Positions 38,291 through 49,884 of a DNA stretch of 64,000 bases are shown in pieces. Within the stretch, counting starts at the first letter, position 1. Each line of letters begins with the position of its first letter. The stretch comes from Lepidonotus clava (lineage: Eukaryota; Annelida; Polychaeta; Phyllodocida; Polynoidae), in contig OW387140.1 of the NCBI GenBank assembly GCA_936440205.1, forward strand, positions 19,899,659 through 19,963,658. Reading direction: 5' to 3'. The position numbers were made by a program, and so were the translations under genes. The notes under the pieces were generated by a model. That model had not been told where the DNA came from and made no database searches. It saw only the letters and a list, made by a program, of their open reading frames with translations.

Positions 38291-41200
38291 TGAGAAGTGC
38301 ACAGTATCTGAACGACAGTCAAGGGCCTCCAAGTTAGGCTTCATGAGCAATAACATCCTCCAGTATGCCACCGGAGAGCGTGCTTCATTTCTATTTCCCC
38401 ACAATTGTAAGCTCAAAATGAGTTCTTTAAGTCAAACTGAGAATAGCACTTTAACTGTAATGCTTGCTCCAGTCCCATGTCAGACTGATTCTTAAATTAT
38501 CTCAATTATCTAAATTGCTCCCTCGTGTATTACTAAAATTAGGACGGACCTCTTGTTGTTCAAGAAATTTGTTACAGAGTTCGGGATCATAACTCCTCAT
38601 TGCAGAAGTCTATCAATGAATACTCTGAGTGTGCATGTCTTAGTTTGGATTACAAATCTATTGCCCTAAAATAGCCATTAGTAGAACTAAGGCTAGAAAC
38701 ACCCTGACGGTCAACCCTTAGTATGAGCAGATATGAGCAAAGAATAAGCAGTCTGAGACAAGACTGGCTCAAGCAGCACACAACATAACCACTTGTATTT
38801 CCTATCACGACATTGACTACCTCTGTACAAGTAATGACAAATCATCCAGGGACGAGTACACGATACTGAGAAGCGCAATTAGACACACTGAGAAGTGCAC
38901 TGTACTAACAAACAGTACTGAGATTATACTGATCTCTGTGCAGCAATACTAATGAGCATCACCATAACGCTGAGTAGTACGGTTGATGGCAGGCTGTTAC
39001 TGCGGCTTTAAGAGCGATGTGAAGCAGTCATAAATGAGCCTGCACATCCAAGGATTGAGTTTAAAGACTATTTATTACTTCTCTCTCAGCTCCATGCTTC
39101 ATATCAAATGTCCAATAAACAAAGGCTAGTATTTATCTGCTTACGGCATTTTTCTTTCAACTTGTTGGTGAAAACACCGTACGTTTATTTCTTTAGAATC
39201 TACAGACCTTTTTTTGCATGTAAATTCGTGGGAGGTCCTTCCTTCATTGAATTCATGATTCGTCGCAGATTGATAACCGACATTAATGGTGACGGCCAAA
39301 CGTGTTTTAAGGGGGTTTAACCGGGGGGGGGGGGGGGGGGTTATGAGCGAATGCCGAAAAGCTAATATATACATACAAAAATATATACAATGCATATTTG
39401 GCACATCTAAATATGAATAAGGCAGTTGTCCTTGAAATAATTCGCATCAACTTGTCAGGTCAGTGATGATGGATTAACAACAATAGCCATTAGGGGATTA
39501 CTGGGTGAAGGAACAGCAGGTGACCAGCCTGGTACACGTACATTTGTGGCACGGCTGAAAGGTTGATGGATCACCATTGTATGGAATTGTTCCTTAAAAC
39601 CGTCACTGATAAACAATATGCGGGCCTATTATATTACAAGGGAGTTGCACCCAAAGGCTTATGCTTTGGGCCCGTTTCCATCGATGTATAAAAGCTTTCT
39701 TTGGCCATTGACGTTGAGATACAATTTACATTCAGTTCTTTACATTACGTAAATAGATATGGGTGCTATCTTATGCTTTTTGGGTCCTATTAACAAAGGC
39801 GAGCTGTATAATGTTATGAAAACGTGATTCACAAAGGTACCGTAATGGAGGTGTACATGGCAAAATGGGGGAGGACATTTCTGAAAAAAATGCTTGGTTG
39901 TTTATTGGGAAATTTCACATCTAGTAACGAATACTGTTCAACGTTTCAAAAAAAAGGTGATCTCAATCCAAGAACTGGGCATGGGGAGTCTTGCCCTTCC
40001 ATTTTGTCCCTCTGTTCCGCCCACCTGCATAACTCCCCATCGGCGGAGACGGCTTGTCCCTTGGCATTTTCCCGAACACTCCAAGCATAGACATTGTGCA
40101 TTAAAACATAATCATGTTTGATACCAGATGAGGACCTTCCTTTCAAAACCTAAAAGCACATTAAAGTCACCATCTTATGTTCTCCTTTTAGATTCAATTT
40201 ACAAAGTGCCTTATAACATAAAGACACGTTAAAGGCTAGAGCGCTTTCTTACTATACAGCTGTACGACTAATTGCAGAGGGACAATACAATACCTTCTTC
40301 TCTGCACGTGCTCTCTGTGCTCCTTATATGAACCAAGTTGCAGGCAACAGGTATGTCGCATTGTCCCCTCCATGTACATGGTGTAAATCATGTAAACATA
40401 CATGAGCGTTCTTAAAGCCTTATGCTTTCTGCCTATCCCTTAACAGTCCCCGTGGACCTCCGTTTCAAATTAACCCTGCTAACGGTGGGCCTTTTAAGCT
40501 TCATGCCTGCAATCTATAATTCATACTTGTGTTACCTACTGTCATCCTTTACCGAGTCGGGAGCAGCCAGGTTTTCATCTCAGCGGGCTCCAACACCATC
40601 ACACACAGCTTGCCAGTGTGCGTTTGAAAAGGGAGGGAGGTTATGATACGCCTAATGTTATCATATTTGTTTTATAACCATTATAGAGAAGTGTGGCATT
40701 TCTCATGTGTAATAACACCTTTGGCATTTTGGTGGTTTTCAAATTTAAGGATATCAGAAAGTCTGACCTCGAGCTGAGTCTGGTGTGTATGCATGTAAAT
40801 GAAAGATAGTCACCTGAAATTGCCATTAGTTTCTCAGGTTCATATGGACTTAACTCTCATAATATAAGACTGTACGGTAGGCGTGCTCTAGGCGGCGCCC
40901 GGACGTCGGTATTCTGCGTTCATTAGCAGTGCCTTCATTACCCACCGCCGCCTGCACATGGAGCCCCCAACGTCGGCCGCTATTTTAACACACTCCTGTT
41001 CCACTGCATTGCCTTTCTCAATCTTACACCGTGATTCTTCGACGAGGTTTTACGCCGTCAGAAGAAATCCCCTAACCAGGCCATTGGCGTTTGTTTCTTC
41101 GGGGAAGGCATATTAATTAAAGTCTGTCAAGTTGCCAAATCTGTCGAGCAATATGTTGTTTTGTATGCTTATTGTCTCTGTTCCTTTTGTGGCGTGGCTA

Positions 41201-42400
41201 CAATACCCTGGCAGGCAGTAAATAAATTGCAATTCGTAGCAAACAAGGGAAGTTGAAAGGAAATGCTGGTATCCGATTTCCCTTTCTGTCAGGGTACGCC
41301 GGGGGTAATGCCAATATACTGTATCTATAAAAATAAAACCCGTTTGATCATAATAATAGTTTCCTACGCGCTGCAGCATTTTAAGCTATTGGCATACTAT
41401 TCTAATGTTGGACAGACTTAGGGGAAAAGAGATTCACTTACATGCGAAATTAGTCCTGATTCATTCCTGACTTCCAAGTTATTATGTTGACTAAAGGCGC
41501 TACAGCACTGACCCTTTCATTTCTCTTACACATATTGGACAATGTCGATCACCCCGCCCTCCCCAACCTGCCACCCGGTCACATGTAGACTGTTGGCCTC
41601 TGGTATAGGTATTGCCTCATCTTTCCTGGGGCACTATTCCTCCTTTTTCAATCTCCTGGCCTTATCCCATCAAGTCCCCTCCTCCCTTGTTTTCCCCGTG
41701 CCCCCCCTGCCCAGCCGACTCTCCCTCTGGCACTCTGTCCTGTTGGTGTCACATAATCCCATACTCCTTAACGCCATTCCCCATTATAATCCCTGGTCTT
41801 GTTCTCTTCTCTCCCATACTTCCTCGGGCCTTTACCTGTTTACGGGGTAGGTGAGATAACTCTAGCATCACAGGCGTTTTATTTTACTGTAAGAACTGTG
41901 TCCCACCGGTTCAAGCCTTCTATGGCCTGTAGCAAAACCAGTAATAAAGGTTCATATCAATTCCCTGTTGGGGTATTACTTGCTGCAGGACTAGTATATC
42001 CTCCATCATAATAGATACGATCACACAAAACAGATACCTTATTATCTCGTGCATAGTTGTACTCCGAGTTGTCAATGTCGCATAACACCCAACCATTCTC
42101 TTGCTCTATTCTCAAAGACTGCTCTCTCTTTGTAACCCCAAGCCCCCGCTCTCCCATTCCAATACGGATTATATATCCTTGCAACATCTATCCTGCATAT
42201 CCGTTACTCCTTCTAGTTCTGATTCTTCCACCCGACCCTACTTTGCCCTTTGCTTACCTTACCACGATGTTCTATCGCCACCGCCCCCACCTTCTCACCT
42301 GTGCCCTCTCGCCCCACCTCTACTAAAACACTCTATAATACGTCTCACCTCTCCTGCCCTTATTTTCGGCACCACTGGAGCATTAGCCCACCGTGAATAC

Positions 42401-42456
42401 CACGTGGTACAGTCACGTGGTGCAGGCACGTGGTGCAGGCACGTGGTCACCACGTG
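42401..42456 (+). promoter_or_regulatory. Cluster of five CACGTG E-boxes
   Basis: CACGTG occurs at 42401, 42414, 42427, 42440 and 42451, mostly 13 bp apart, in a short tandem repeat of CACGTGGTGCAGG type. CACGTG is the binding core of bHLH proteins such as MYC/MAX, USF and CLOCK/CYCLE. Spacing near one helical turn and a bit could allow cooperative binding, but the cluster may simply be a minisatellite of a palindromic unit. Confidence 0.5.
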
Positions 42457-44026
42457 AGGCTGGTTCCACTGCAAACAAATACCCGATGTGCACCTTACCG
42501 GAAGTGGGCGACAAAGTCTCGCCGCTGTGAGATATGGCGAGACCCGGCCGGTGCAGAATCGGAATGTGAGAAGCAATCTCGGGTGAATTCCTTCTAAAAT
42601 CAAGGTTATCAAGCAAGAGTTGAATTTTCCTTAAGCTGAGATTTACCTATACAAAATCTCGGGAAAAAGGCAATTGCTTTAAAAATGGCAAAAGACCTTT
42701 TAAAATTATATACTGAATCTTCACAGGGAACTGCTCAGAATGTGAGTAGTTCTAGGAACTACCTGAAGAATTATTTTGAAGGGTTTCCTATGACTGCCAT
42801 TTGATCAGCCATTGGCTCTGTGTGAAAGGGGACTCCCTCCGACCTTGAGGGTATTCTTTCTCTCGGGATAAGAGCATGTTATTTGATGTATTTGGCAGCT
42901 GCATGAATGAGACATTTCAAGATTTCAGATTCCGGAGAAATTATTACACAGCAGTTTATCTTTCAAAAAGGCCGTCTGTTCAACATTTTATTTCTAAGAA
43001 ACGAATTTGTTCTTTTTTGCAAGGTTTTCATCTGTCTGTGCAATCTTTTATTTTGTAATATTTTATATTTCACGTTGGATTACAAAGAGCACATGGCGTT
43101 TTATCTTGATATTTTTCAGCCCATCATTGAGTAGATCTCTATCATTGATTCCTCACATTAGGTTTTCTGACAATGCCTGTGAACACACATTGTTATTTCA
43201 TTGCTACTAATAAATGAGCATCCCTTTTGCCAGTCCCACTTATAAGAAAATCTGTAAATTTCAATTTAGAGCGCATAAACATTCGAAACATTGCATGAAA
43301 AAATATAAAATATAAACCTTTGAATAGTCATTAGCAATTTGCCTGATATTATTCAAGGGGTGATCTCAACATTTGGTCCTGGTCATGACTCATTTCAGTC
43401 AACCTCTTCATTAAATTTGCTGATATCTCTAATAGTAATGCACCTCAGAAAGATTTTGATAGAAACACAACAAATATTCTGCCATCACCCACTGGAACAT
43501 GGGGTTCGGGGACGTGGGTTCGGGGGGGGGGGTCGCTACGAGAGGTGGAGCATCACAATACACAGCTCACACCACCAGCCTGCTTGGTGGCCGTCTTCAG
43601 AGTGCACCTAGCACCAGTAAAATGTGGGTGCCCAGACAGAGGGGAGACGGGAGATGGGATCCATATGTCATACATACTTATCGGAGCCCACAGACTCGGG
43701 ATACTACTACTTATTAGTATATTTACATTACTCGTGCACATATTGCTGACCTACTGGTGGCCAGTACATATTGTTTACATGTATACAATACACGGCCAAT
43801 ACCATGAACACACAGTTTATCATACACTCACTCATATATGTATTATGTATATTTACTGTTGTCGTCATGGATATATTAGACTGATTTATGATTAACAAGG
43901 AAGTAAAGGGGATTAGTTTTGATGATAGATAAATAGAAAATATTAAACATTGTCTTGGATTTGACAAATTTGACTCAATCCTTCCTAGTGTACACTGACT
44001 CTAAAGATTTAAAATCAGACTAAGTG

Positions 44027-44105
44027 ACGTGGGGCAGTGGTTAAATTGCAACTGTTCCAATGGTTCTGGCGGCGGATCTTAGAGTGGGATTCCAACAGAT
44101 CGACA
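44027..44105 (+). repeat. tRNA-like SINE head
   Basis: TGGTTAAATTG (44038-44048) fits an A box, and GGGATTCCAAC (44087-44097) resembles a B box with an extra base. The preceding GACGTGGGGCAG is like the 5' end of a tRNA. The structure is imperfect, so it is called a SINE or relic, not a tRNA gene. Confidence 0.4.
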
Positions 44106-47100
44106 TATCTGTGGTAACATGGTTAGCCTATGCCACTCCCACAAATGGTTATTTTTATTCAGGTCTTGCTGTATAAAATAATACGTTTTGCAGATACATG
44201 CATGTATATATCGTGGTGGTATTAGCATGCAGATCTGTTAGTTAAGCTTTCACAGAAACGTATGGCCTCAACACTTCTGAATGGTTTCAAGAATGGTATT
44301 GATACACTGAAAGTTGAATAAACCATGTTATATTAACTTGAATTATGACTTAATTTTCCTCTAATTATATGTACTATCAAAGGCAAACGTTTCTTGAAAT
44401 AACCATACGTTCTAAAGATGAATACTTGTAATTGCAGTATTCAGCCATTCCTGCGAAACTGCATAGTGCCAGACTATTTTCCGGTGTCTGATATTCTATC
44501 ACAAATTTTCTAATCACTCTGCATCAGACATATCAAGATTCTCGTAGTCAAACATGTCAAGATGCGCGACATGTTTTGAAGAGCTTCATTAGAAAGCCCT
44601 TAATTGCAGTTATTATGCTTTTAACTATATATCCTTGAGACGTATGCGGTCCACCAAAGGGAGGCATGGGAACCTTCCCAGCTGCCGGGTATATATGCGA
44701 AGTGAACGCATATGAGATCCATCAGGTTAACGTCGGCTAGTACTCCAGATGGGGAAGGTAAATACAAGCTTGGGGGCTGCTATACTGGCATTAGCCGCAG
44801 TTGGCAGTGGTCCTAGTGGCTCATATTCCCTTTCTAATACACAATAATGTGAAGGACTCTAAAAAACGGGCCCACTCAGGTGAATAGCGCCTATGGCCGG
44901 GGCGGGGCGCCCTCCACACAGGCTCAGCTGCCGCGTTTTACTCGCGGGGCTTTCAGCGGCTAAAAACTGAAAATAAAAATGGAATGAGAGGTGCATAAGT
45001 GAAGTCTAGTCACGCTCTCAATGGATAGTGATTTGGCGGCCATGTGAGAGCCCCTCAGATGTGTGGAGGCCGGCAAGTGATGAGGCTGTCACATGGCCAC
45101 CATTACAAGGCCAAAAACAGCTTACATGGCAGCGGGCGTAAATTGACTTTGGCTTAGCATTATATCAATATTAAGTCGGCTCCTCGGTACCCCTGAGGGT
45201 CGGGGAGGTGTATTCTTCGCCGACCGGATCATGGACTCAAATACACGTCTGGACCTAGGGAGGCGTCTGTGTAAGGGGGTTGGCCTTTCAATACAGACGT
45301 CCATTACTAAACCATCCCGCCCCCGCTGTGTACTTCTCATACTCTGTTCATGCTTCTTTTTTTTTTTTTATCTATTATGTAAAACATTTACTTCATGTTC
45401 AGTATAGCAGTATTGTATTCTCACACTTTTGCCTGAACCATTCCTCATGCAATATTTCTGATGCTGCCTATCAATAACCAGGCACCGATCAGTACGTAGT
45501 TAACCTCTGCCCTCGACAAATATGGAGGCAGGACAGACAATCAAAAGAGACCAAATTGCATGTTTCTAGTCGTATCTATTCTTCCTATAGTTTTTGGGAG
45601 TCCCTAGTTATATCTATATAGTATAGTAGCTAATGGCGGGGACTCCCTCAATCAGTCATGTCTTTAACCATTTAATTCTCCTTGTTCTCAATGACCAGTT
45701 GCACAATCTCATGTTCAGCAGTTGAAGGGCATTGTCCTCCAATTGTTGTTAGAATCAGGCAGTGTGATAAGCTAGAAGTAGGTTACATAGCCAATGCCTG
45801 AGCTAAACAGCCCTCACCCATTCAAACTACGACCACCACTGTCACCTCCAGGTGGCCAGTCCCAGGTGGTTGAGTGATAGGTCACATGGTCACATGGAAT
45901 GTTAGGTGCATGGCAGTCCAAGGAGGGATCTAGTAGTAGCCCTTTCTTATAAACCCCTCCCTGAGCTGTGTGTGACAGCAGGAGTGGTGGTGTTCAGCAC
46001 CTATAGCCCCTATTACAAATAGCCCTCTGGAATTATGAGGGCTTTCAGTTTACTGAGGGACGACCATCGCTCATGCATGAGCGAAACTTTGTAGCTATTT
46101 TTCTAATTGTTACTAATGCACTCTGTTATCAAGTCCTAAAAAGACTAATTACCTCTCCTCATACCCCAGATCAAATAGAAATCGCAATCGTATTCTAGAT
46201 GAAAGAACCAAGTCAAATACATACACTTAATACAATCAAGGGGCTTTCTAATGATCGTGTAAATTATTCCAGTCTCAACAGCAGCCCCCACACCGATTCC
46301 CACACCTAACATTTACACCAGCCCTACACACAGTGCTACTGCTACGCCAAATTCTAAACCCTGTCCCACACCAAACTTGTATGCTCAGCACCAGGCCCCA
46401 ACATGCAATCCCACACCTCTTAACACAGTCCCACCCCAAACCTCAACACCAAGTCCCGTCTCCCTTGGGCATTTCCTTACCCCTCTCCCCCTACCAACAC
46501 ACAGAAGTTTGTCTACAAAGCCCTTTTTGTACCGATAAAGTCCCAGGCCTGTATAATAAAAAGACATCCTGCCTTCTAGTGTGCACTTCCTATTGCAAGT
46601 AATCCCCTCCAAGTAGAGCAAGGAAGACACCCCTCCAAACACACACAGTCAGAATTGATTAGGTGCACCAAACCCCAAAGGCAATAGGATTACACGAGGC
46701 GCCCCTCACTAATCATCTCCCTACTTTGATCCAACATGTCACAGGGACGAGGAGAGGGGGCTATTCACAACTCCCTGAGCCTTAAGACCAGCAACAGTGC
46801 AGAGACGAAGGGAAAGCCGTAATGGGTGCATTCTCAGGCCTCTCCTACTTTTGTCTAAGACATGGTGATATCCTAAGTCTTGCCTACTGAGTCACCTTTT
46901 AATGCAGCAAATAGTTTTTATACTGGTCTTTCTCAAGCGTTAATTGAATCATTTGGAAACAGCACGACTGTGAAACGTTAGCACTTTCTTCAATCATAAT
47001 AAAAAATGGGTGATGTAAAGTGCGTGTGTATATTTTATGCAATATGTAAATATGTTTTGAACTAGTTTATAATTGCTTGAATAAGAAGTTTAGCTGATAT

Positions 47101-47176
47101 TTGTAGTGGGTCATGGATACAATTATTTCAATATCATTTTGGGTCACAATCATGTCATTCCTCATCAGAACTATAA

Positions 47177-47779
47177 GTAGTATAATGGAGTCGCTGGCGC
47201 GCATAGTCAATGCTACTAATTAGGTCACTAGGTCAGTACGAGTGAGCATCGGGCATAAATAGGTTCATAGACTAATAGAGACTTTGAATAATTAGGTCAT
47301 TACGACCTACTTTCGTGACCTACTTTTAAAAATACGTTTAAGGAACGTATGTGTTATTTCGTTATTTTTTCATTTTTTTTATATATACTTTCTACGTATA
47401 TTTTACCGGATAATTTTACCGGATGTTCTATTATTTTCGTTATTTTTACATTTTTTTTGTATATAGTTTGTATAAGCTTATGGCATTTATTATTCATTAC
47501 ATATAATAAATAAAACAAAACAACATTTTTTTAGTTATTTTTTATTAAAAATCGTAAAAAGCGGATTATAATTCATATATACATTGCTTTTCTTTTAGAT
47601 TTTTTAAAAAATTGTTAAATATTTTATGTTTTTTCATATATTTTATACTTTTTTTGGTTTTTCATACATGTCCTATATAGTGAAAATGTTTCAGTTTTTT
47701 TTAGCTATAGTTCATTGTCCTTGGGCAGTCATTTTTCAGCTTTTTATCTATAATTCATTGTCCTTGGTCAGTTATTTTC
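47177..47779. repeat. Proposed left terminal region of the Polinton
   Basis: Non-coding and very AT-rich beyond 47330. The first ~150 bp hold AGGTCA at 47222, 47230 and 47294 and its complement TGACCT at 47316; TAGGTC...GACCTA (47293-47308) is a short palindrome. Further in is a duplicated GTTATTTCGTTATTTTT/TTATTTTCGTTATTTTT block about 80 bp apart. Two ~43-bp copies beginning CTATAGTTCATTGTCCTTGG stand at 47705 and 47748. Without the right end, terminal-repeat status is inferred from position. Confidence 0.45.
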
Positions 47780-48199
47780 TTAAAGGGCGAAGGAATTGTT
47801 GGAGCATGAGAAACCACAGCCTCTAGATTGCGCTGAACGTTCTGTGAGTTCTTCCAGCTTACTTTGCAAGTTGGTAACGGCGAAGAGGAGTCGGTCAACA
47901 TTAGACGACAGGGCCTCCACACAGTCAATGGTGTTCTCCAGATCACGTTGCATGCGACCTAGTGATATGGGACGTCTCTTAGGCATGTCCAGTATTACAT
48001 CTTCTTCATCTGATGACTCTCCTTTTTCCGCTGTATCTGTAGATAACCACATTTCTAGCGTTTCAACATCTGGTGTTTCCGTCTTCTCCATTTCCACCGG
48101 TTTAAGTTCATGTAAGAAAGAACTGTCTTGTCCGTTAGGTTTGTCATGGCTGGGGTACCTAGCGCTGACAGTGCGACGTAGGGGTTGAGAGTGCGACAT
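47780..48199 (-). CDS. Polinton coiled-coil ORF downstream of the protease
   Basis: 139 residues from an ATG. An acidic stretch with SSDEED near the middle is followed by a predicted-looking coiled coil at about residues 80-120, with heptad-like leucine, valine and isoleucine spacing around SNVDRLLFAVTNLQSKLEEL. It is the leftmost ORF of the element. Its first ~145 nt overlap the end of the protease ORF in another frame. The coiled coil suggests a multimeric structural or scaffold role, but I do not recognise the family. Confidence 0.6.
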   Translation of the reverse strand: MSHSQPLRRTVSARYPSHDKPNGQDSSFLHELKPVEMEKTETPDVETLEMWLSTDTAEKGESSDEEDVILDMPKRRPISLGRMQRDLENTIDCVEALSSNVDRLLFAVTNLQSKLEELTERSAQSRGCGFSCSNNSFAL

Positions 48200-48555
48200 G
48201 TTTCTATGAGAAAACGAACACAGTGCGCTCCGCAGGTGGTGGTTGTGAGTGCTTGTAGTTGTTGTCGGTTATACTCCCAGATACCGTATGACGAACGTTG
48301 GCAGAACGAGATGTGTTTTATAGCTATTGGTGGTAACCCGAATGAGTCAAAATAGAAAGTTTTCCCTTGTGGTGATACCCAAAATGCTACCCAATGTTCC
48401 CCTGGTTTATTGTGAGGATCTGTGTTGCTAATGAAACAAGTGAAGGGTTGTGGTTTTTTTGGTATTCTATCAGAGGGAAAAGTTCCAAGGAAATATCTAT
48501 TTGTGTGGGGATGGTTGCGTAGAATTTTGTTCAATTCTGAGGTTTTGAGAACCAT
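48055..48555 (-). CDS. Adenain-like maturation cysteine protease
   Basis: 166 residues, matching the adenovirus-type (C5/ULP-like) protease carried by Polintons, which processes capsid proteins during assembly. The catalytic set is visible: His54 in GEHWVAFWV, Asp70 in TFYFDSFGLPP, Gln98 or Gln99 in NRQQLQ, and Cys108 in TTTCGAHCVRF. The stretch around CGAHC and the following helix FLIETC are typical. Length is slightly short of adenovirus protease (about 200). It follows the major capsid gene with only an 8-nt gap, so the two are probably transcribed together, and its end overlaps the coiled-coil ORF. Confidence 0.92.
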   Translation of the reverse strand: MVLKTSELNKILRNHPHTNRYFLGTFPSDRIPKKPQPFTCFISNTDPHNKPGEHWVAFWVSPQGKTFYFDSFGLPPIAIKHISFCQRSSYGIWEYNRQQLQALTTTTCGAHCVRFLIETCRTLNPYVALSALGTPAMTNLTDKTVLSYMNLNRWKWRRRKHQMLKR

Positions 48556-48563
48556 CTTCAGTT

Positions 48564-49874
48564 CTACACCATGGCGTAGTCAGTGACCGGCAATCGGTCG
48601 GCTGTGAGCTGGATCAAGCTGTCATAAGTGCTCAGCATAATTACTGAAACCGCGTGACCCAGCGCTTCAGCAAACTTCAGGGACACCGACAGCTTTCCCT
48701 GTCGCAGCAGGTTGATTCGGGCGTCCTCCGGAGTTCGGTCGGGGGTCAGGTCGAAAGCAAACAACGTGTACCCGTTCTTAAAATGATGTAACTGAATACC
48801 GCAGTCGTGACCCGAAGCTAATAGTCCAGTCTCCTTGAAGAGTTGACTGTAGGCTCTGCTAACGTTTCCGTTGACAAAGTCTGTCTTCACGTGGAACTTC
48901 TGATCGTCGAACTGCAAGGCTACTTCTGTTACGTCGTAGTGCTTGAAGTTGAACGGATTCTCCGTCTTGCTCCCTGAGCTGGCCGACTCTTTGACGAAGC
49001 CAATAATCACCCCCGTGGGGATCTGCGTTGTGTCGGGGACGGTCCACGTGTACTCCGATGAACCTTGCGTGAGGGTGTGCTTTGTGACCTTGCTCCTGGT
49101 GATCGGGTAGTTGAATGGTCCCATCTTGGGGTCGCGTACACTTTTATTGTGTACCTCCACCACCTCGTCCCTGACGTGAACTTGGCGCATGGTCATTTCG
49201 GCCTTCTTGATGACGACTTTGTAACTCTCGTTAGCGGCCATCTGCATGTAGAAGCTGGCGGGCTGACGTTCGAAGACGAGTTTGATCTCGCAGTGAGAGG
49301 GTAGGAGTTTACACTGAGTAAACAAATCGAGGTGTGGTCTTGCTACCATAGACTTAACACCTCCGACATGGACTGTTCGTCGTGAGTTCCAACCTGCGTT
49401 GGCTGCACCTCTGGTGTCCATTTTTTCCGGGGTGTCCATGAACCAGTTCTGGCAACCTTGGAGGCGACACTTTCTGGCCCCCTCCTCCGTCGTCAGGAGG
49501 TCGATGAGATAGGACTTGTAGGAGTACTCTTCATTGTTCGAAGTTACCTTCTCCCCGTTGACGAGAAGCTGCACGCTGCTGAAAAGTGAATGAATTAAGT
49601 TGTTGACTGGAGCTGCATCGTGTGCCACGGTTAAGGCAGCTTCGTCGTTTGCTTGAACTACATACTCTAGGTAGAGTTCAGCTTCGCTGAGGTCTGTGTA
49701 AAGATTGCTCGGTTCGAAGGTGAAGTCAAAACAAGTTGTGGTGTCAGTGAGAGCGTTGTTTGTTGTTTTCTTGACGAATTGACTTCGGAGAATATCTTTC
49801 TGTGACATAGGTAGTGCGTGTAAATCCAATTCACCTACGGCACATGTTGCCGCACAGGGGTGAATGAGACTCAT
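48564..49874 (-). CDS. Major capsid protein, double jelly roll (hexon-like)
   Basis: 436 residues from an ATG. It resembles the Polinton/adintovirus major capsid proteins that animal genome annotations often carry as F54H12.2-like hypothetical proteins. Recognisable parts are the N-terminal LHALPMSQKDILRSQFVKK region, a strand-rich first half with VQLLVNGEKV and NNEEYSYKSYLIDLL, LPSHCEIKLVFERQPASF near the middle, and the second jelly roll ending around FAFDLTPDRT and GKLSVSLKFAE. This family forms the pseudo-hexameric capsomers of an icosahedral shell. It lies between the penton-like and protease genes, the usual morphogenesis cluster. The reading frame is open throughout. Confidence 0.9.
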   Translation of the reverse strand: MSLIHPCAATCAVGELDLHALPMSQKDILRSQFVKKTTNNALTDTTTCFDFTFEPSNLYTDLSEAELYLEYVVQANDEAALTVAHDAAPVNNLIHSLFSSVQLLVNGEKVTSNNEEYSYKSYLIDLLTTEEGARKCRLQGCQNWFMDTPEKMDTRGAANAGWNSRRTVHVGGVKSMVARPHLDLFTQCKLLPSHCEIKLVFERQPASFYMQMAANESYKVVIKKAEMTMRQVHVRDEVVEVHNKSVRDPKMGPFNYPITRSKVTKHTLTQGSSEYTWTVPDTTQIPTGVIIGFVKESASSGSKTENPFNFKHYDVTEVALQFDDQKFHVKTDFVNGNVSRAYSQLFKETGLLASGHDCGIQLHHFKNGYTLFAFDLTPDRTPEDARINLLRQGKLSVSLKFAEALGHAVSVIMLSTYDSLIQLTADRLPVTDYAMV

Positions 49875-49884
49875 GATGAACCCT

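Larger units (their letters stand above)
38291..47176. other. Long non-coding host region left of the Polinton
   Basis: About 8.9 kb without a convincing gene. It includes an 18-base poly-G run (39323-39340), pyrimidine-rich DNA at 41540-41830, a C/A-rich patch at 46280-46510, and the features listed separately (CACGTG cluster, SINE-like head). Confidence 0.45.

Noticed and set aside
37877-38416. 179-codon minus-strand frame with an 11-residue repeat
   Set aside because: It follows the ~33-bp minisatellite period; there is no start context, domain or splice evidence.
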